Assembly (NCBI GenBank): GCA_009602725.1
Contig: WELB01000326.1
Coordinates: 1-58,353 of the forward strand
DNA: 58,353 nucleotides
Direction: 5' to 3'
Source: Spirogloea muscicola
Taxonomy: Eukaryota > Streptophyta > Zygnematophyceae > Spirogloeales > Spirogloeaceae
The number at the start of each line of letters is the position of its first letter. Position 1 is the stretch's first letter. Below the pieces are notes generated by a model. That model did not search any database and was not told where the DNA came from. It was given only the letters and a program-made list of their open reading frames with translations. The translations under genes and the position numbers were made by a program. This document shows positions 48,232 to 58,013 of the stretch, piece after piece.

Positions 48232-48563
48232 CGCTGAGTTAGGATGCTTAACCCTCAGAGGATGCAGCTGCCTCAGTCCAGGCAGCTGGGGCGCGGTGTG
48301 GTGACTCTTCTGCCACATTCTTTGCAGGTCTGCTCATCTGGTAGTGAGGCCATGCAGGGCAGGCTGCTGCTAGCCAAGCAGAGTCCTGGCCTGTAGGCGG
48401 AGCTTCAGGTGTGGCACTTCGACGCATTGTGAGCGCTATACGGGCAGGCACGACAGCCAGCTGCACTACACCAACTTGCGGCTCTTACCTTGCGCTAAAT
48501 GTGTACCCACCAATCTGGCTTACTGCTTTGCGCTGTCGAGGCTCCCCCGTTGACCTTGCAAAT
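48232..48563. other. No gene; probable 3' UTR of the methyltransferase element
   Basis: Non-coding sequence after the PHD stop. No polypurine tract or LTR was recognised. Confidence 0.4.
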
Positions 48564-49200
48564 ACGGGCTAGCCATTCACGGTCATCACCCCCTTCGTAA
48601 TAGCTCCTCCTTTCCTACGCAGTATGGTCGCTCTCTCAGCTGGAATACTAACTTTGGCTCATCAGTGCAGCACGGAGCAGTGCTGTTTTGCTTTCTCAAG
48701 AGATTCCTTCGACTTTTGCAGAAAGGCTTGACCATCGGTGTTCACGTTGTTATAGGTGATTTTAAGATGCTTCTCAAATCTGAGAGAAGATGGAGGAAAG
48801 CCGTCAAATCCATGAAGCTTGTCAAAGTAAACTCCACAGCTGGTACGGTAATTCTATCTTCCCGTGACCTTTGATTGCTGACGGGCTAGCCATTCACGGT
48901 CATCACCCCCTTCGTAATAGCTCCTCCTTTCCTACGCAGTATGGTCGCTCTCTCAGCTGGAATACTTACTTTGGCTCATCAGTGCAGCACGGAGCAGTGC
49001 TGTTTTGCTTTCTCAAAAGATTCCTTCGACTTTTGCAGAAAGGCTTGACCATCAGTGTTCACGTTGTTATAGGTGATCTTTGAGATGCTTCCCAAATCTG
49101 AGAGAAGATGGAGGAAAGCCGGTCAAATTCAGTAAGCTTTTCAAAGTAAACTCCACAGCTGGTACGGTAATTCTATCTTCCCGTGACCTTTGATTGCTGA
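48564..49200 (+). repeat. 317-bp tandem duplication
   Basis: Two adjacent copies (48564-48880 and 48881-49200) begin ACGGGCTAGCCATTCACGG and end CCGTGACCTTTGATTGCTGA. They differ at only a few positions and small indels (for example CATCGGTG/CATCAGTG), so the duplication is recent. The unit includes TGGGCTAGCC/ATTCACGG-like LINE 3' UTR sequence, and a LINE tail follows at 49203. Confidence 0.92.
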
Positions 49201-49202
49201 GC

Positions 49203-49855
49203 TTACGACTTGGTTACCACAGATGGGGTTGAGCGCTTTGACCCCGGGCTTTCAGCTTCGATAACGGGCATGCAGCAGCGGACGCCAATCTGGCAAAGAG
49301 GCAAAGTACACGGACCATCCGGAAGGGGACGAATTGCTCCACACTGGCCATCGATGTGCACGGTGCTTTTGGATCTCAGTGGCTGGACCATTTGGCCCGG
49401 CTTGTGCGCCACGCTGTGTCTCGCAGGCGGGGCGAGCAGGCTGACTTCATTGCGCGCTGGCTCACCAGCGCATTCTTTCATATGCGCCTGTCCATTGCCC
49501 TCGAAGCGGTGCTTGGCTTACGCCTTGCAACTGCAAGCTGGCTGTGTTCTAGTTGCCGCCTCTGGCTATCTTAACAAGACTGCTTTCCACTAGTCATTTT
49601 GGCTAGTGGCCTCGAGGTCACAGAGCTATCATTCTTCCTGGCACTTTATAAGTGAGATGTTAGCACTCTCCGGCAAATTTGGGCCTTGTCCGCTATTGTT
49701 GGGCTTGCTCGCTGTGCAAAGCCCCCGCTTCTACAGAAGTGCTCACTTTGATTATCTTTCGGCAAGAGCTTACTCTCTTCTGGCTGCCTTTCCGCCCTGT
49801 CCATTCTATTCGTGGTGGCTTTCCAATGCCCTCGCCCCCTTTGGAGAATGCTAAG
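49203..49855 (+). mobile_element. LINE 3' copy
   Basis: VTTDGVERFDPGLSAS opens the C-terminal domain, then after a shift DVHGAFGSQWLDHLARLVRH, AVSRRRGEQADF and FFHMRLSIALEAVLGLRL. The 3' UTR contains TTGGGCCTTGTCCGC and a degenerate TGGGCTTGCTCGCTG in place of the hairpin. Decayed. Confidence 0.75.
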
Positions 49856-50430
49856 TTCATTCTTTTGAAAACTGGGCATGCAAACGCCGCTCACGGCAAA
49901 GAGGGCAAGTTTCGGGACCCATTCGGAAGGAGACGAGTTCGTTCCACTGGCCATCGATGTGCACGTGGCTTTCGGGTCTCAGTGGCTAGATTGTTGACCC
50001 GACTTGCGCGCCGCACTGTAATTTGCAGGCGGTCGAGCAGGCCGACTTCAATTCCGCTGATTTGCTATCGCAGGCTTTCTGCAAGCCCCTGTCCTTCTCC
50101 GTCCAGCGGTCCTTGGCCAACGCCTTGCATCTGCATGCTGGCCGTGCTTTAGTTGCAGGCTCTGACTTTCGTCAATGGGACTGCTTGCTAGAATTTCAGC
50201 AGCTAATTTCCAAATTGCGGCTGCTATCAGAGGTTACTGAGTGACCATCCTTCGTGAACTCTACTTCATTGTGTGTTTCGACGCTTCCCGGCCCCTTCGG
50301 ACCTTGTCCACTTTTTTCGAGCTGGCTTTCACGGCCCTCGCGCCCCCCTCAGATGAGCTATTTTATTTCCGAACCTGTGGGCCTTGTCCATTTTTGCGAG
50401 CTGGCTTTGCAGGCCTCGCCTTTGTCAAAG
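49856..50430 (+). mobile_element. LINE 3' copy
   Basis: It begins abruptly, then DVHVAFGSQWLD, a shifted segment, QAFCKPLSFSVQRSLANALH and LHAGRALVAGSDFRQWDC, ending at the stop near 50243 after RLLSEVTE. The 3' UTR runs to about 50430 with TTGTCCATTTTTGCGAGCTG. Confidence 0.75.
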
Positions 50431-50880
50431 CTAGATGACACAGCCATTGCCTTCCATCGTACGAGCTGTTCCTTGTTGTCCAGATCCTTCCCCTTGCCAT
50501 CAAGATTCACAGGGCATTCGGCGCTTGGTGGCTTGAGCACTTGCACCAGCTAGCGTGCAATGCGGTGTCCCGACGACACCAAGGGCAGCAGGCCGAGTAC
50601 TACGATGCCGACTCTCTCGCCCAGGTGTTTTGTGTGCGCTTGTAATTATTGTTGCAGCCATCAACTGCACTCGCGTTGCATCGGCGTGGCGGTCGCGCCT
50701 TGGCTGCCTTTAGACAAGGGACCTGCTACCCTGAGACTAGTATCTCTGACATGCAGCTGCTCACCAGGGGGGTATTGAGCACCCAGTGACCACTTAAGAC
50801 GCTGTGCCTGAGCGCTGTTCTGGCCCCTGCCCCTTTAAATTTCAGTCATTCATTTACTGAGCTGGCCTATCACATCCATC
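50431..50880 (+). mobile_element. Decayed LINE 3' copy
   Basis: In mixed frames: KIHRAFGAWWLEHLHQLACN, AVSRRHQGQQAEYYDADSLA, QVFCVRL, then LALHRRGGRALAA and ISDMQLLTRGY followed by TGA near 50780. Many indels. Confidence 0.65.
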
Positions 50881-51289
50881 GGCCTTTGCTGGTAGGAGTA
50901 TTTTGCATAATCACAGACATCGGGCTCTACTGGGAGTAATTACTTACTTTGTTTCCCTGTTTCGACCCCTCCATCACATTGGGCTGGCCAATCACAGCCC
51001 TCACCCCATATGGAGTAATTGCTCCTCATCTCATTTGCGGGCCTTCCATTTCCCTTTGACTCTTGTTCAGTATTTTAGTACACGGATGCCGTGCACCGGA
51101 GCAGGCGGTGGTGCGGGTGCGCTGTTCTTCCACGTGTCGCTGTGCACTTGTCGACTAGAGTTATTGAGCCCACTTGCCGAGGTCTTCGGAGATTACCACT
51201 GTTATTTTTGCCATCCAGCATCCTAAGAGATCTTTTCCATTGCTTTGGCGGGGCCTTCCACAGTTACTGCTGTCAAAGTGGAAAATCTC
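50881..51289. other. LINE-derived or unassigned sequence
   Basis: Phrases such as GGGCTGGCCAATCACAGCCCTCACCCC resemble the LINE 3' UTR hairpin and terminus, but no coding tail is readable. Confidence 0.4.
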
Positions 51290-51870
51290 TTTCTCTATTA
51301 GGAAGACACGCCCGTCGTGCCGATCTTGTCGGCAGCGCGCTGGGCGTGGGCCCCCGGAATATTACAAACGTTGTCACCACCGACTGCTCTTATTCCAGGA
51401 GCTCCCAAGTGATCGGTAGAGGCAGCAGGCTATGCAGTTCGCCAAGCGGCGGGCGCCAAGGGAGCAAGTACGCTGACCACCTCGCTGGCGACACGTGTGT
51501 CGCCCTCGCGGTTGAAGTCCACGGGCTTTTGGAATCTGGTGCTCGACTTCCTCTAGCGACTTGCGCAGCCAGCTGTGTCGCGATGTCAAGAACGGCAGAG
51601 CGAGCAGCCCAGCTTCACAACCGTATGCCGTCGGGTCGCGGCTCAGATTGACAACATGCGACTTGCAGTATCCCAGCAGCGGTCCTTAGAATCTGCCGTC
51701 CACTTGCGTGCAGCTCGTGCCTTGGCTCTGCCTCCCAATTCCGTCAGGCCAACGCCTTTCCGCCCACTACTTAAACTGACTTGCACTTGCTGACTCGAGG
51801 CAATTGAGCGCCTCTTGCTGACGTCTGGATCTCTTCATCCGGCCCTTTACGGCCTTGTACATTCCTAACC
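51290..51870 (+). mobile_element. LINE 3' copy with upstream domain
   Basis: It starts farther upstream than most copies: RRADLVGSALGVGPRNITN and VVTTDCSYSRSSQVI, then KYADHLAGDTCVALAVEVHG. Later frames give NMRLAVSQQRSLESAVHLRA and LLTRGN near 51800. The RRADL...GGGPR...VVTTD segment is the part of the C-terminal domain that precedes FVPLAVDVHG. Confidence 0.75.
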
Positions 51871-52690
51871 TTCTACTTTGGCGTCGTCTCTATGGGCTGG
51901 CCTCTCACAGCCACTGTCGTAAATTTGAAGAGCACGTGTTCCTATCAGGAGGCACTTTCTCACAACCATTGCCGTAAATTGGAAGAGCTGTTTCAGTCCT
52001 TGGCCTTTGTAAATTAGAAGGCCAAAGTGGCCAAGTAGGAAGTACAGTGGCAAGCACATCTGATGACAACCCAGTGGCCACTTGAGCCGCTGTGTAACGA
52101 AGTTACGTGGCTGGAATATCAATACCATGGGAATGATAGCTGGTGAGGGTACTCGGGAGGCTAATCACCTCACCAGTCGGGCCGAGGACGACGCGCAACA
52201 TTGGACAAAGCGAAGTCTGAAATGGCGCGCGATGCTGATGAGGGAGCAATCTGGCATTCTAGCGCGCGACGGCGACAAAAGGCACAACTCGGAATGTTGA
52301 CTTCTATTTAGTGTCAGACCTCTATTAGAATTAGAACATATAGTGGCGAAATGTTAGTGGTAGGCCGTGGGGGTTCCTATCGAGGAATTCCCCCTCGATG
52401 CCTGAATCATCCTTATTAGGATCGGTCTCCGCAGTCCCTGGCGACTTCAGCGGCGGAGGGGGCGGCCACGGGTGTATACTCTGTGAGAGCTTGTGACGGA
52501 AGTGGCCGGACGCTCTATAACCCTGGGAGGCCGGAGGCAGGGCTCCATGAAACCTCGATGGGTACTTAGGGGGAGAAGCAGGCAATGTCGGCTCTCCCCG
52601 GACCCTTGCATTATGAACTCTTTACACGTTCACCCGTTGGCTTGTTGCTTTGTTTGACTCCTGGAGTGCTTCGGTTCCGACGCTTGCTTT
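51871..52690. other. No gene recognised
   Basis: Includes two short GTAAATT(T/G)GAAGAGC repeats near 51930-52000 and some GGGCTGGCC.TCACAGCC hairpin-like sequence. Otherwise unassigned. Confidence 0.4.
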
Positions 52691-53099
52691 GTGACACACC
52701 GACGCCTCATCTTTGGGCTTGACGATCCTCATTCCTTGCACGATGTGTGCTTCAGCGCTATCGATCGTCGGCAGGGTCAGCAAGGGGAGCTGCCCAGCTT
52801 CATTGCCGGGGCGCTTGCCCAGGTGATACTACTCGACTGTCTGTCTCCTTCCAAATGCTCTCTGGCTCACGCAGTGCAGTTGCGGCAGGCCGTGCCATGG
52901 CTGCTGCTTCTGGGTCTCGTCGGGGTCCCTCTTTTCTAGTTGCAAGTTACTCCGACTTGCTGTTGCTAACTTGGGGGACTAAGGTCCCCTTCGCCATAGT
53001 CTCGTGCATAGCTGTGTTGTTTGGGCTCCTTACGGGCTGTTTGGACCTTGTCCATTCTTTTCTGGGCTGGCCTTTTTACACAGTCACTGCTCACAGCCG
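52691..53099 (+). mobile_element. LINE 3' copy
   Basis: AIDRRQGQQGELPSFIAGAL and AQV, then in the next frame SVSFQMLSGSRSAVAAGRAM and AAASGSRRGPSFLVASYSDL, LLLTWGT. The 3' UTR has TTTGGACCTTGTCCATTC and GGGCTGGCC. One frameshift near 52820. Confidence 0.75.
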
Positions 53100-53665
53100 G
53101 TGGTGACCGCCGATTGTGTCGACTCCGCTAACCCCTCCAAGTCGGCGTCGACCGCTGGGCATGCGGTTGCTCTGGCGGCCCGAGGCAAGGAGCGGAAGTA
53201 TGCAGACCCACCCCCCGGCGACGAATTTGCGGCCCTTGCCATCGACGTCATGGAGCTTATGGCAGCGGCTGGCTGGATCTCCTCCAGCAGCTTGCCCGGC
53301 AGCCATTGAGCGGCGGCCGGGTCTGCCAGGGGGGCTGCCCGGCTTCAATGCGGCCGGCTCCCTGGCCCAGGTATACCGGATGCGGCTCTCCAAGTCCCTC
53401 CAACGCTCCCTCGCTCATGCCGTCCACTCGCGAGCAGCCCGCGCTATCGCGGCTGCGTCTGGGTCGCGTCTGCCTGCTTCTTTTCCAGCTTCGAGCTACT
53501 CTGACCTGATGTTGCTCACCCGCGGGTATTGAGCTTCCTGTGGTCGTGTCTTCTTGTCTAGATGCCTAGCTGTGCGTTTCTTCTCTCTTTGGCTTTGGAC
53601 CTTGTCCATTCTTTTTGGGCTGGCTTTGCTAGCCCCCCTTCTCTATGGGCGAGCACTTTCTTCAC
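53100..53665 (+). mobile_element. LINE 3' copy (nearly intact tail)
   Basis: It begins VVTADCVDSANPSKSAS-like, directly after the previous copy, with KERKYADPPPGDEFAALAID (53190-53250). A shift follows, then PGLPGGLPGFNAAGSLAQVY, RMRLSKSLQRSLAHAVHSRA and SDLMLLTRGY with the stop at 53530. The 3' UTR holds the hairpin GGGCTGGCTTTGCTAGCCC (about 53619) and ends TATGGGCGAGCACTTTCTTC. Confidence 0.85.
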
Positions 53666-53754
53666 AGCCACTGCTGTCATGGAAGCGCTGTTTCTTTGGC
53701 CGGAAAGACAGAGCTACAACCAAGACACGAAACGATGCAGATGGAAGCTCAGCA

Positions 53755-54300
53755 TCCACGAGTGAGCAACAGCAAATCAGAAAAAGGGACTACACTACAA
53801 ATCACAGCAAAAACACACGACGATGCAAACAGAAGAAAGGGCTCGCCCGTAGAGAAGAGGGGCTGGCAAAGCCAGCCCAAAAAGAATGGTCAATGTCTAA
53901 AGCCAAAGAAAGAGATGCCGAAGAAGGACTACTCTACCAAACGCAACATCACACTAAGGAAGCTCAATACCCACGGGTGAGCAACAGCAGGTCAGAATAA
54001 CTCGATGCGGGGAAGGAGGCGCTCCGCCGAGATCCGGAGGCGGCGGCCAGAGCGCGTCCTGCGCGCGTGTGGACTGCGAGGGCAAGCGAACGTTGAAACG
54101 ATACCGCCAGGCGCATCTGAAAGACTTGGGCGAGCGACCCGGCGGCTTTGAAGCCGGGCAGCGCTCCGGACAGACCCGGCCTCCGGTCAATAGCCTGACG
54201 GGCAAGCCGCTGGAGGAGATTCAGCGAGCGGCTGCCGAACGCCCCGTGGACGTCGATCGCCAAGGCCGCGAACTCGTCGCCAACCGGGTGGTCAGCGCAT
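53755..54300 (-). mobile_element. LINE 3' copy
   Basis: The minus-strand ORF 53964-54263 reads AIDVHGAFGSRSLNLLQRLA, RQAIDRRPGLSGALPGFKAA, QMRLAVSFQRSLALAVHTRA and SDLLLLTRGY. The 3' UTR runs down to about 53820 and includes GGGCTGGCTTTGCCAGCCCC (minus). The TTTCTTC terminus is near 53825; a second piece of the same UTR type lies at 53755-53825. Confidence 0.85.
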
Positions 54301-54640
54301 TTACGGAAGCTCAGAACGGAAGCTCAGAACCCACGAGGCTGTCTTCGCACGGGTGAGCGACATCAGGTCGGAATGGCTGGCTGCAGGGAACGAGGCACTC
54401 CGTCGAGACCCAGAGGCGGCGGCCATAGCACGGCCGGCTCGCGTGTGGACGGCGTGGGCAAGGGAGCGTTGAAGCGATACTGCCAGGCGCATGCGAAGAC
54501 TTGCGCAAGCGAACCGGCGGCGTTTGAAGCCGGGCAGCGCTCCTGGCAGACCCGGCCGCCGATCAATGGCCTGACGGACAAGCTGCTGGAGGAGATCCAG
54601 CTAGCGGCTGCCGAAGCCGGAAGGCGCCCTAAAAGCGAGC
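54301..54640 (-). mobile_element. LINE 3' copy
   Basis: The minus strand gives LSVRPLIGGRVCQERCPAS in one frame and MRLAVSLQRSLAHAVHTRAG, SDLMSLTRAKT in another. It lacks the usual stop and most of the 3' UTR, apparently because it joins the next copy at 54300. Confidence 0.75.
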
Positions 54641-55410
54641 GCAGCCAGATTGACTGGTGGCTGGGAGAGGCCAGCCCAAAAGGAATGGACAAGGACAGAA
54701 GAATCCTGGGTGCTAAGTACTAAGATAGCAGCAAGGGGACTCTCAGTAACCTCTAGTCAGAAGATGCAAGTCTGAATAGCTAGACGGCGGAAAGTCGTCG
54801 CCCTGACGGTAGCCGGAGGCCGCAGCCAAAGCGCAGCCGGCGCGCAGGTGAACCGCGAAGGCAAGGGACCGCTGCAAAGAGATAGCCAAGCGCCTCCGGT
54901 AGACCTGAGCGAGGGACCTGGCCACGTTAAAGCCAGGCTACTCACCCTGTTGCCCGTGGGGGCGGCCCGCTGCGCACCGCGCAAAGCGGTGAAGCAGGTC
55001 CAGCCATTTGGTGCCAAAGGCGCCATGGACGTCGACAGCCAGTGGGACAAATTCGTCGCCCATCGGGTGGTCGGAGTATTTCCGTTCCTTTGCGCCCGCC
55101 GCTTGGCGGGCTGCGTAGCCCGCCTCCTCCGACGATCGCTTGGAGCTGCCGGAGACAACGCAGTAAGTCGTGATCACACCGGCGATGAGGCGAGGCCCCC
55201 CGCCGAGCGCGCTGGCGACAAGATCGGCCCGCCGGGTGTGGACGCGGCCATCCGCCCCAGCGGTCGGAGGCATGATGCTGGTATTTTCGAGCGCCACCGT
55301 GTAACCGGCCTCGAAAAGGGTGCCAAACATGGCGTTGCGCAGCAGGTCGTGTGTGCCTGTCGGCTCCCCGCCCCGTGCGCACCTGAGCATGTGAGAAAGG
55401 CAAGCGCGGC
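54641..55410 (-). mobile_element. Longest LINE 3' copy (about 180 codons upstream domain)
   Basis: Minus-strand frame 54938-55468 reads GTHDLLRNAMFGTLFEAGYT, HTRRADLVASALGGGPRLIA, GVITTYCVVSGSSKRSSEEA, KERKYSDHPMGDEFVPLAVD and VHGAFGTKWLDLLHRFARC. After one shift the tail 54743-54925 gives MARSLAQVYRRRLAISLQRS and LHLLTRGY. The HD..R..LF...AG......RRADL...DV/VITT pattern is the C-terminal domain of plant- and alga-type LINE proteins. It is the best copy for identifying the family. Its 3' UTR has the hairpin GGCTGGGAGAGGCCAGCC (about 54660, plus strand). Confidence 0.88.
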
Positions 55411-55600
55411 CAGATTGACCGGTGGCTGGGAGAGGCCAGCCCAAGAGGAATGGACAAGGACAGAACAATCCTGGGTGCTAAGTACTAAGATAGCAGCAAG
55501 GGGACTCTCAGGGCTGTGAGCTGCCAGCGATGCCGAAGGCCCCGCGCACATCAATCAGTCGCCAGGGCCGCGAATTGATCACCAACCCCGTGGGTACTGA
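55411..55600 (-). mobile_element. Short LINE 3' copy
   Basis: 3' UTR (55411-55510) nearly identical to that at 54650-54740, followed upstream by a fragment reading NQFAALATDVRGAFGIAGSS. The intervening tail is deleted. Confidence 0.75.
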
Positions 55601-57030
55601 GCTTCCCTTTGCATCGTCGTGTGTTTTTTGCTGTGGTTCGTAGTGTAGTCCCTTTTTCGGCGCCTCTTTCTTTGGCGGACATTGTCCATTCTTGTTGGGC
55701 TGGCTTTGCCAGCCCCTCTTCTCTATGAAGAAGAAGAAGTGGCACTCCCAATGGGGGCAAGGGCTGCAAAAAGCCAGCCCAAAAAAGAAATTGACCAAGG
55801 TTCGAAGGGGCGGAAAAAAAGATGTGCTCGCCCATAGAGAAGAGTGGCTGGCAAAGCCAGCCCAAAATGAATGGACAATGCATTGAGCAGCTACAGAGGG
55901 GTCGGAAGATGCTATGGTAGAGCAGGGGGAGGATGGACACTCAGTAGTTACGAGTGAGGAGCCTCAGATCCGACAGACTAGATCAGCAGGAAAACTATCC
56001 CCATGGGCGAGCACTTTCTTCTTCCTTCTTTCTTCTAATCAGAACAACTCGATGCAGGAAAAGCGGCACTCTGCCGAAGAGAGAAGTGATACTCCCAATG
56101 GGCAAGGGCTGCGAAAAGCCAGCCCAAAAGAATTGACAAAGGTTCGAAGGGGCCTAAGAGCGTTGAGCAGCTACAAAGGGGCCTGAGGATGCGTTGGGAA
56201 AAAGTGCCGAAGAAAGTGCGCGCCCATAGAGAAAGGGGGCCAGCAAAGCCAGCCCAGAAAGAATGGACAATGTCTGAAGCCGAAATTAACAAAAAACACA
56301 CAGCTAGGCAGCTAGTGAATAAGATACGACGAAATCACAGGAAGCTCAATACCCCCGGGTGAGCAACATCGAAGAAAGGGCTCGCCCATAGAGAAGAAGG
56401 GCTGGCAAAGCCAGCCCAAAAAGAATGGACAATGTCCAAAGCCAAAGAAGGACTACTCTACCAAACACAACATCACACTAGGGAAGCTCAATACCCACGA
56501 GTGAGCCACAGCAGGTCAGAATAGCTCGATGCGGGGAAGGAGGCGCTCCGCCGAGACCCGGAGGCGGCGGCCAGCCCCTCTTCTCTATGGGCGAGCCCTG
56601 TCTGCCAGAGCGCGTCCTGCGCGCGTGTGGACTGCGAGGGCAAGGGAAGAGCTGTTGCTTTTCTGGCCTCGTCGTTGTACATTCATTATCTGGGCTGGCC
56701 AATCACAGCCATCGGCCTCGCCCCCGTTTGAAGAAGAAGTGGCACTCCCAATGGGGGCAAGGGCTGCGAAAAGCCAGCCCAAAAAGAATTCACAAAGGTT
56801 CAGAGGGGCCTAAGAGCGGTGAGCAGCTACAAAGGGGCCTGAGGATGCAATGGTAAAACAGGGGGAGGATGGATCACTCAATAAGTACGAGTGAGGAGCC
56901 TCAGATCCGACAGACTAGCTGCCGGGAAGCTATCACCCCCGTTTGGGAGAGCCACTTTCTCTCCTGACGGACACCATACGCGTCGTGTGGACCTGGTGGC
57001 GCCACGCCGGGAGGTGGCGCGCGGATCATA
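55590..57030. mobile_element. Mosaic of LINE 3'-UTR fragments in both orientations
   Basis: At least five fragments. A plus-strand UTR at 55590-55735 ends in (GAA/CTT)-rich sequence. Minus-strand subfamily-A UTRs lie at 55722-55975, 56089-56185 and 56727-56935, each starting near GTGGCACTCCCAATGGGG and ending near CAGATCCGACAGACTAG. Minus-strand subfamily-B UTRs lie at about 55820-55885, 56200-56330 and 56365-56540. Hairpins GGGCTGGCAAAGCCAGCCC-type occur at about 55700, 55847, 56239 and 56399. Fragment joins usually fall in TTC/GAA-rich ends. Confidence 0.75.
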
Positions 57031-57610
57031 GCCGATGTAGTCACCACCGATGTGGTCGACCGCTCCAACCTGGGGCTCTCTGCCTCGCGGGCCGGCCACG
57101 CTGCCTCGAAGGCCGCTCGCTGCAAGGCGGCCAAGCACTCCGATCACCCACCTGCCGACGAGTTCGTCCCCTTGGCGGTGGACGTGCACGGGGCTCTTGG
57201 GTCCCAGTGGCTTGACCTATTGGCTAGGCTTGCGCGGCGGGCTGTGTCCCGCAGACGCGGCGAGCCAGCCGACTTCAACGCCGCGGGCTTGTGGGCTCAG
57301 GTATATCGGATGCGCCTCTCTGTATCCCTGCAGCGGTCCATGGCCCACGCTCTGCATCTGCGAGCTGGCCGTGCTCTCGCTGCGGGCTCTGGCTTTCGTC
57401 AGGGTGATAGCTTCCCGGCAGCTAGTCTGTCGGATCTGAGGCTCCTCACTCGTACTTATTGAGTGATCCATCCTCCCCCTGTTTTACCATTGCATCCTCA
57501 GGCCCCTTTGTAGCTGCTCACCGCTCTTAGGCCCCTCTGAACCTTTGTGAATTCTTTTTGGGCTGGCTTTTCGCAGCCCTTGCCCCCATTGGGAGTGCCA
57601 CTTCTTCCTC
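57031..57610 (+). mobile_element. LINE 3' copy, subfamily A (intact tail)
   Basis: The frame is open from ARIIADVVTTDVVDRS (about 57019) through SDHPPADEFVPLAVDVHGAL, GSQWLDLLARLARRAVSRRR, AQVYRMRLSVSLQRSMAHAL and a stop after LRLLTRTY (57462). The 3' UTR has GGGCTGGCTTTTCGCAGCCC near 57559 and ends GGGAGTGCCACTTCTTC at about 57606. It is the reference copy for subfamily A. Confidence 0.9.
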
Positions 57611-58013
57611 TAGTATTCAGGCATCGATTAGCGACCATCGAACTGCTCCACCAGCTTGCCCGTCACGCCGTCGCCCGCCGCTTCCATGGGGAGCCGGTGG
57701 ACTTCCCTGCAGCTGGGTCGCTCGCCCAGGTGTACCGCATGCGCCTGGCCGTCTCGCTGCAGAGGTCAATGGCCCGTGCGCTGCACCTGCGTGCCGACCA
57801 AGCCCTCGCTGCTGCCTCTGGCTCTGGCCAGGGGACATACTTCCAGGAGCATAGTCTCTCTGACCTGCGACTGCTTAGCAGGGGTTACTGAGTGATTAGT
57901 AGCTGCTTTGTTTCTTCTTGTGTGCTTGTCTTTCTTAGTGCTTCACCTAAGTGCTTCGCTTCACCCCCTTCTTGAACTGTGTTCATTCTTTTTCTTTGGC
58001 GAGCACTTTCTTC
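57611..58013 (+). mobile_element. LINE 3' copy inserted directly after the previous tail
   Basis: It starts immediately after the TTCTTC end of the previous copy. Frame: TIELLHQLARHAVARRFHGE, PVDFPAAGSLAQVYRMRLAV, SLQRSMARALHLRADQALAA, ending LRLLSRGY plus TGA at 57889-57891. The 3' UTR lacks a clear hairpin but ends GGCGAGCACTTTCTTCTC. Confidence 0.88.

Noticed and set aside
54848-55519. 223-aa plus-strand ORF
   Set aside because: It is antisense to the longest LINE C-terminal copy, whose minus-strand frame has the family motifs.
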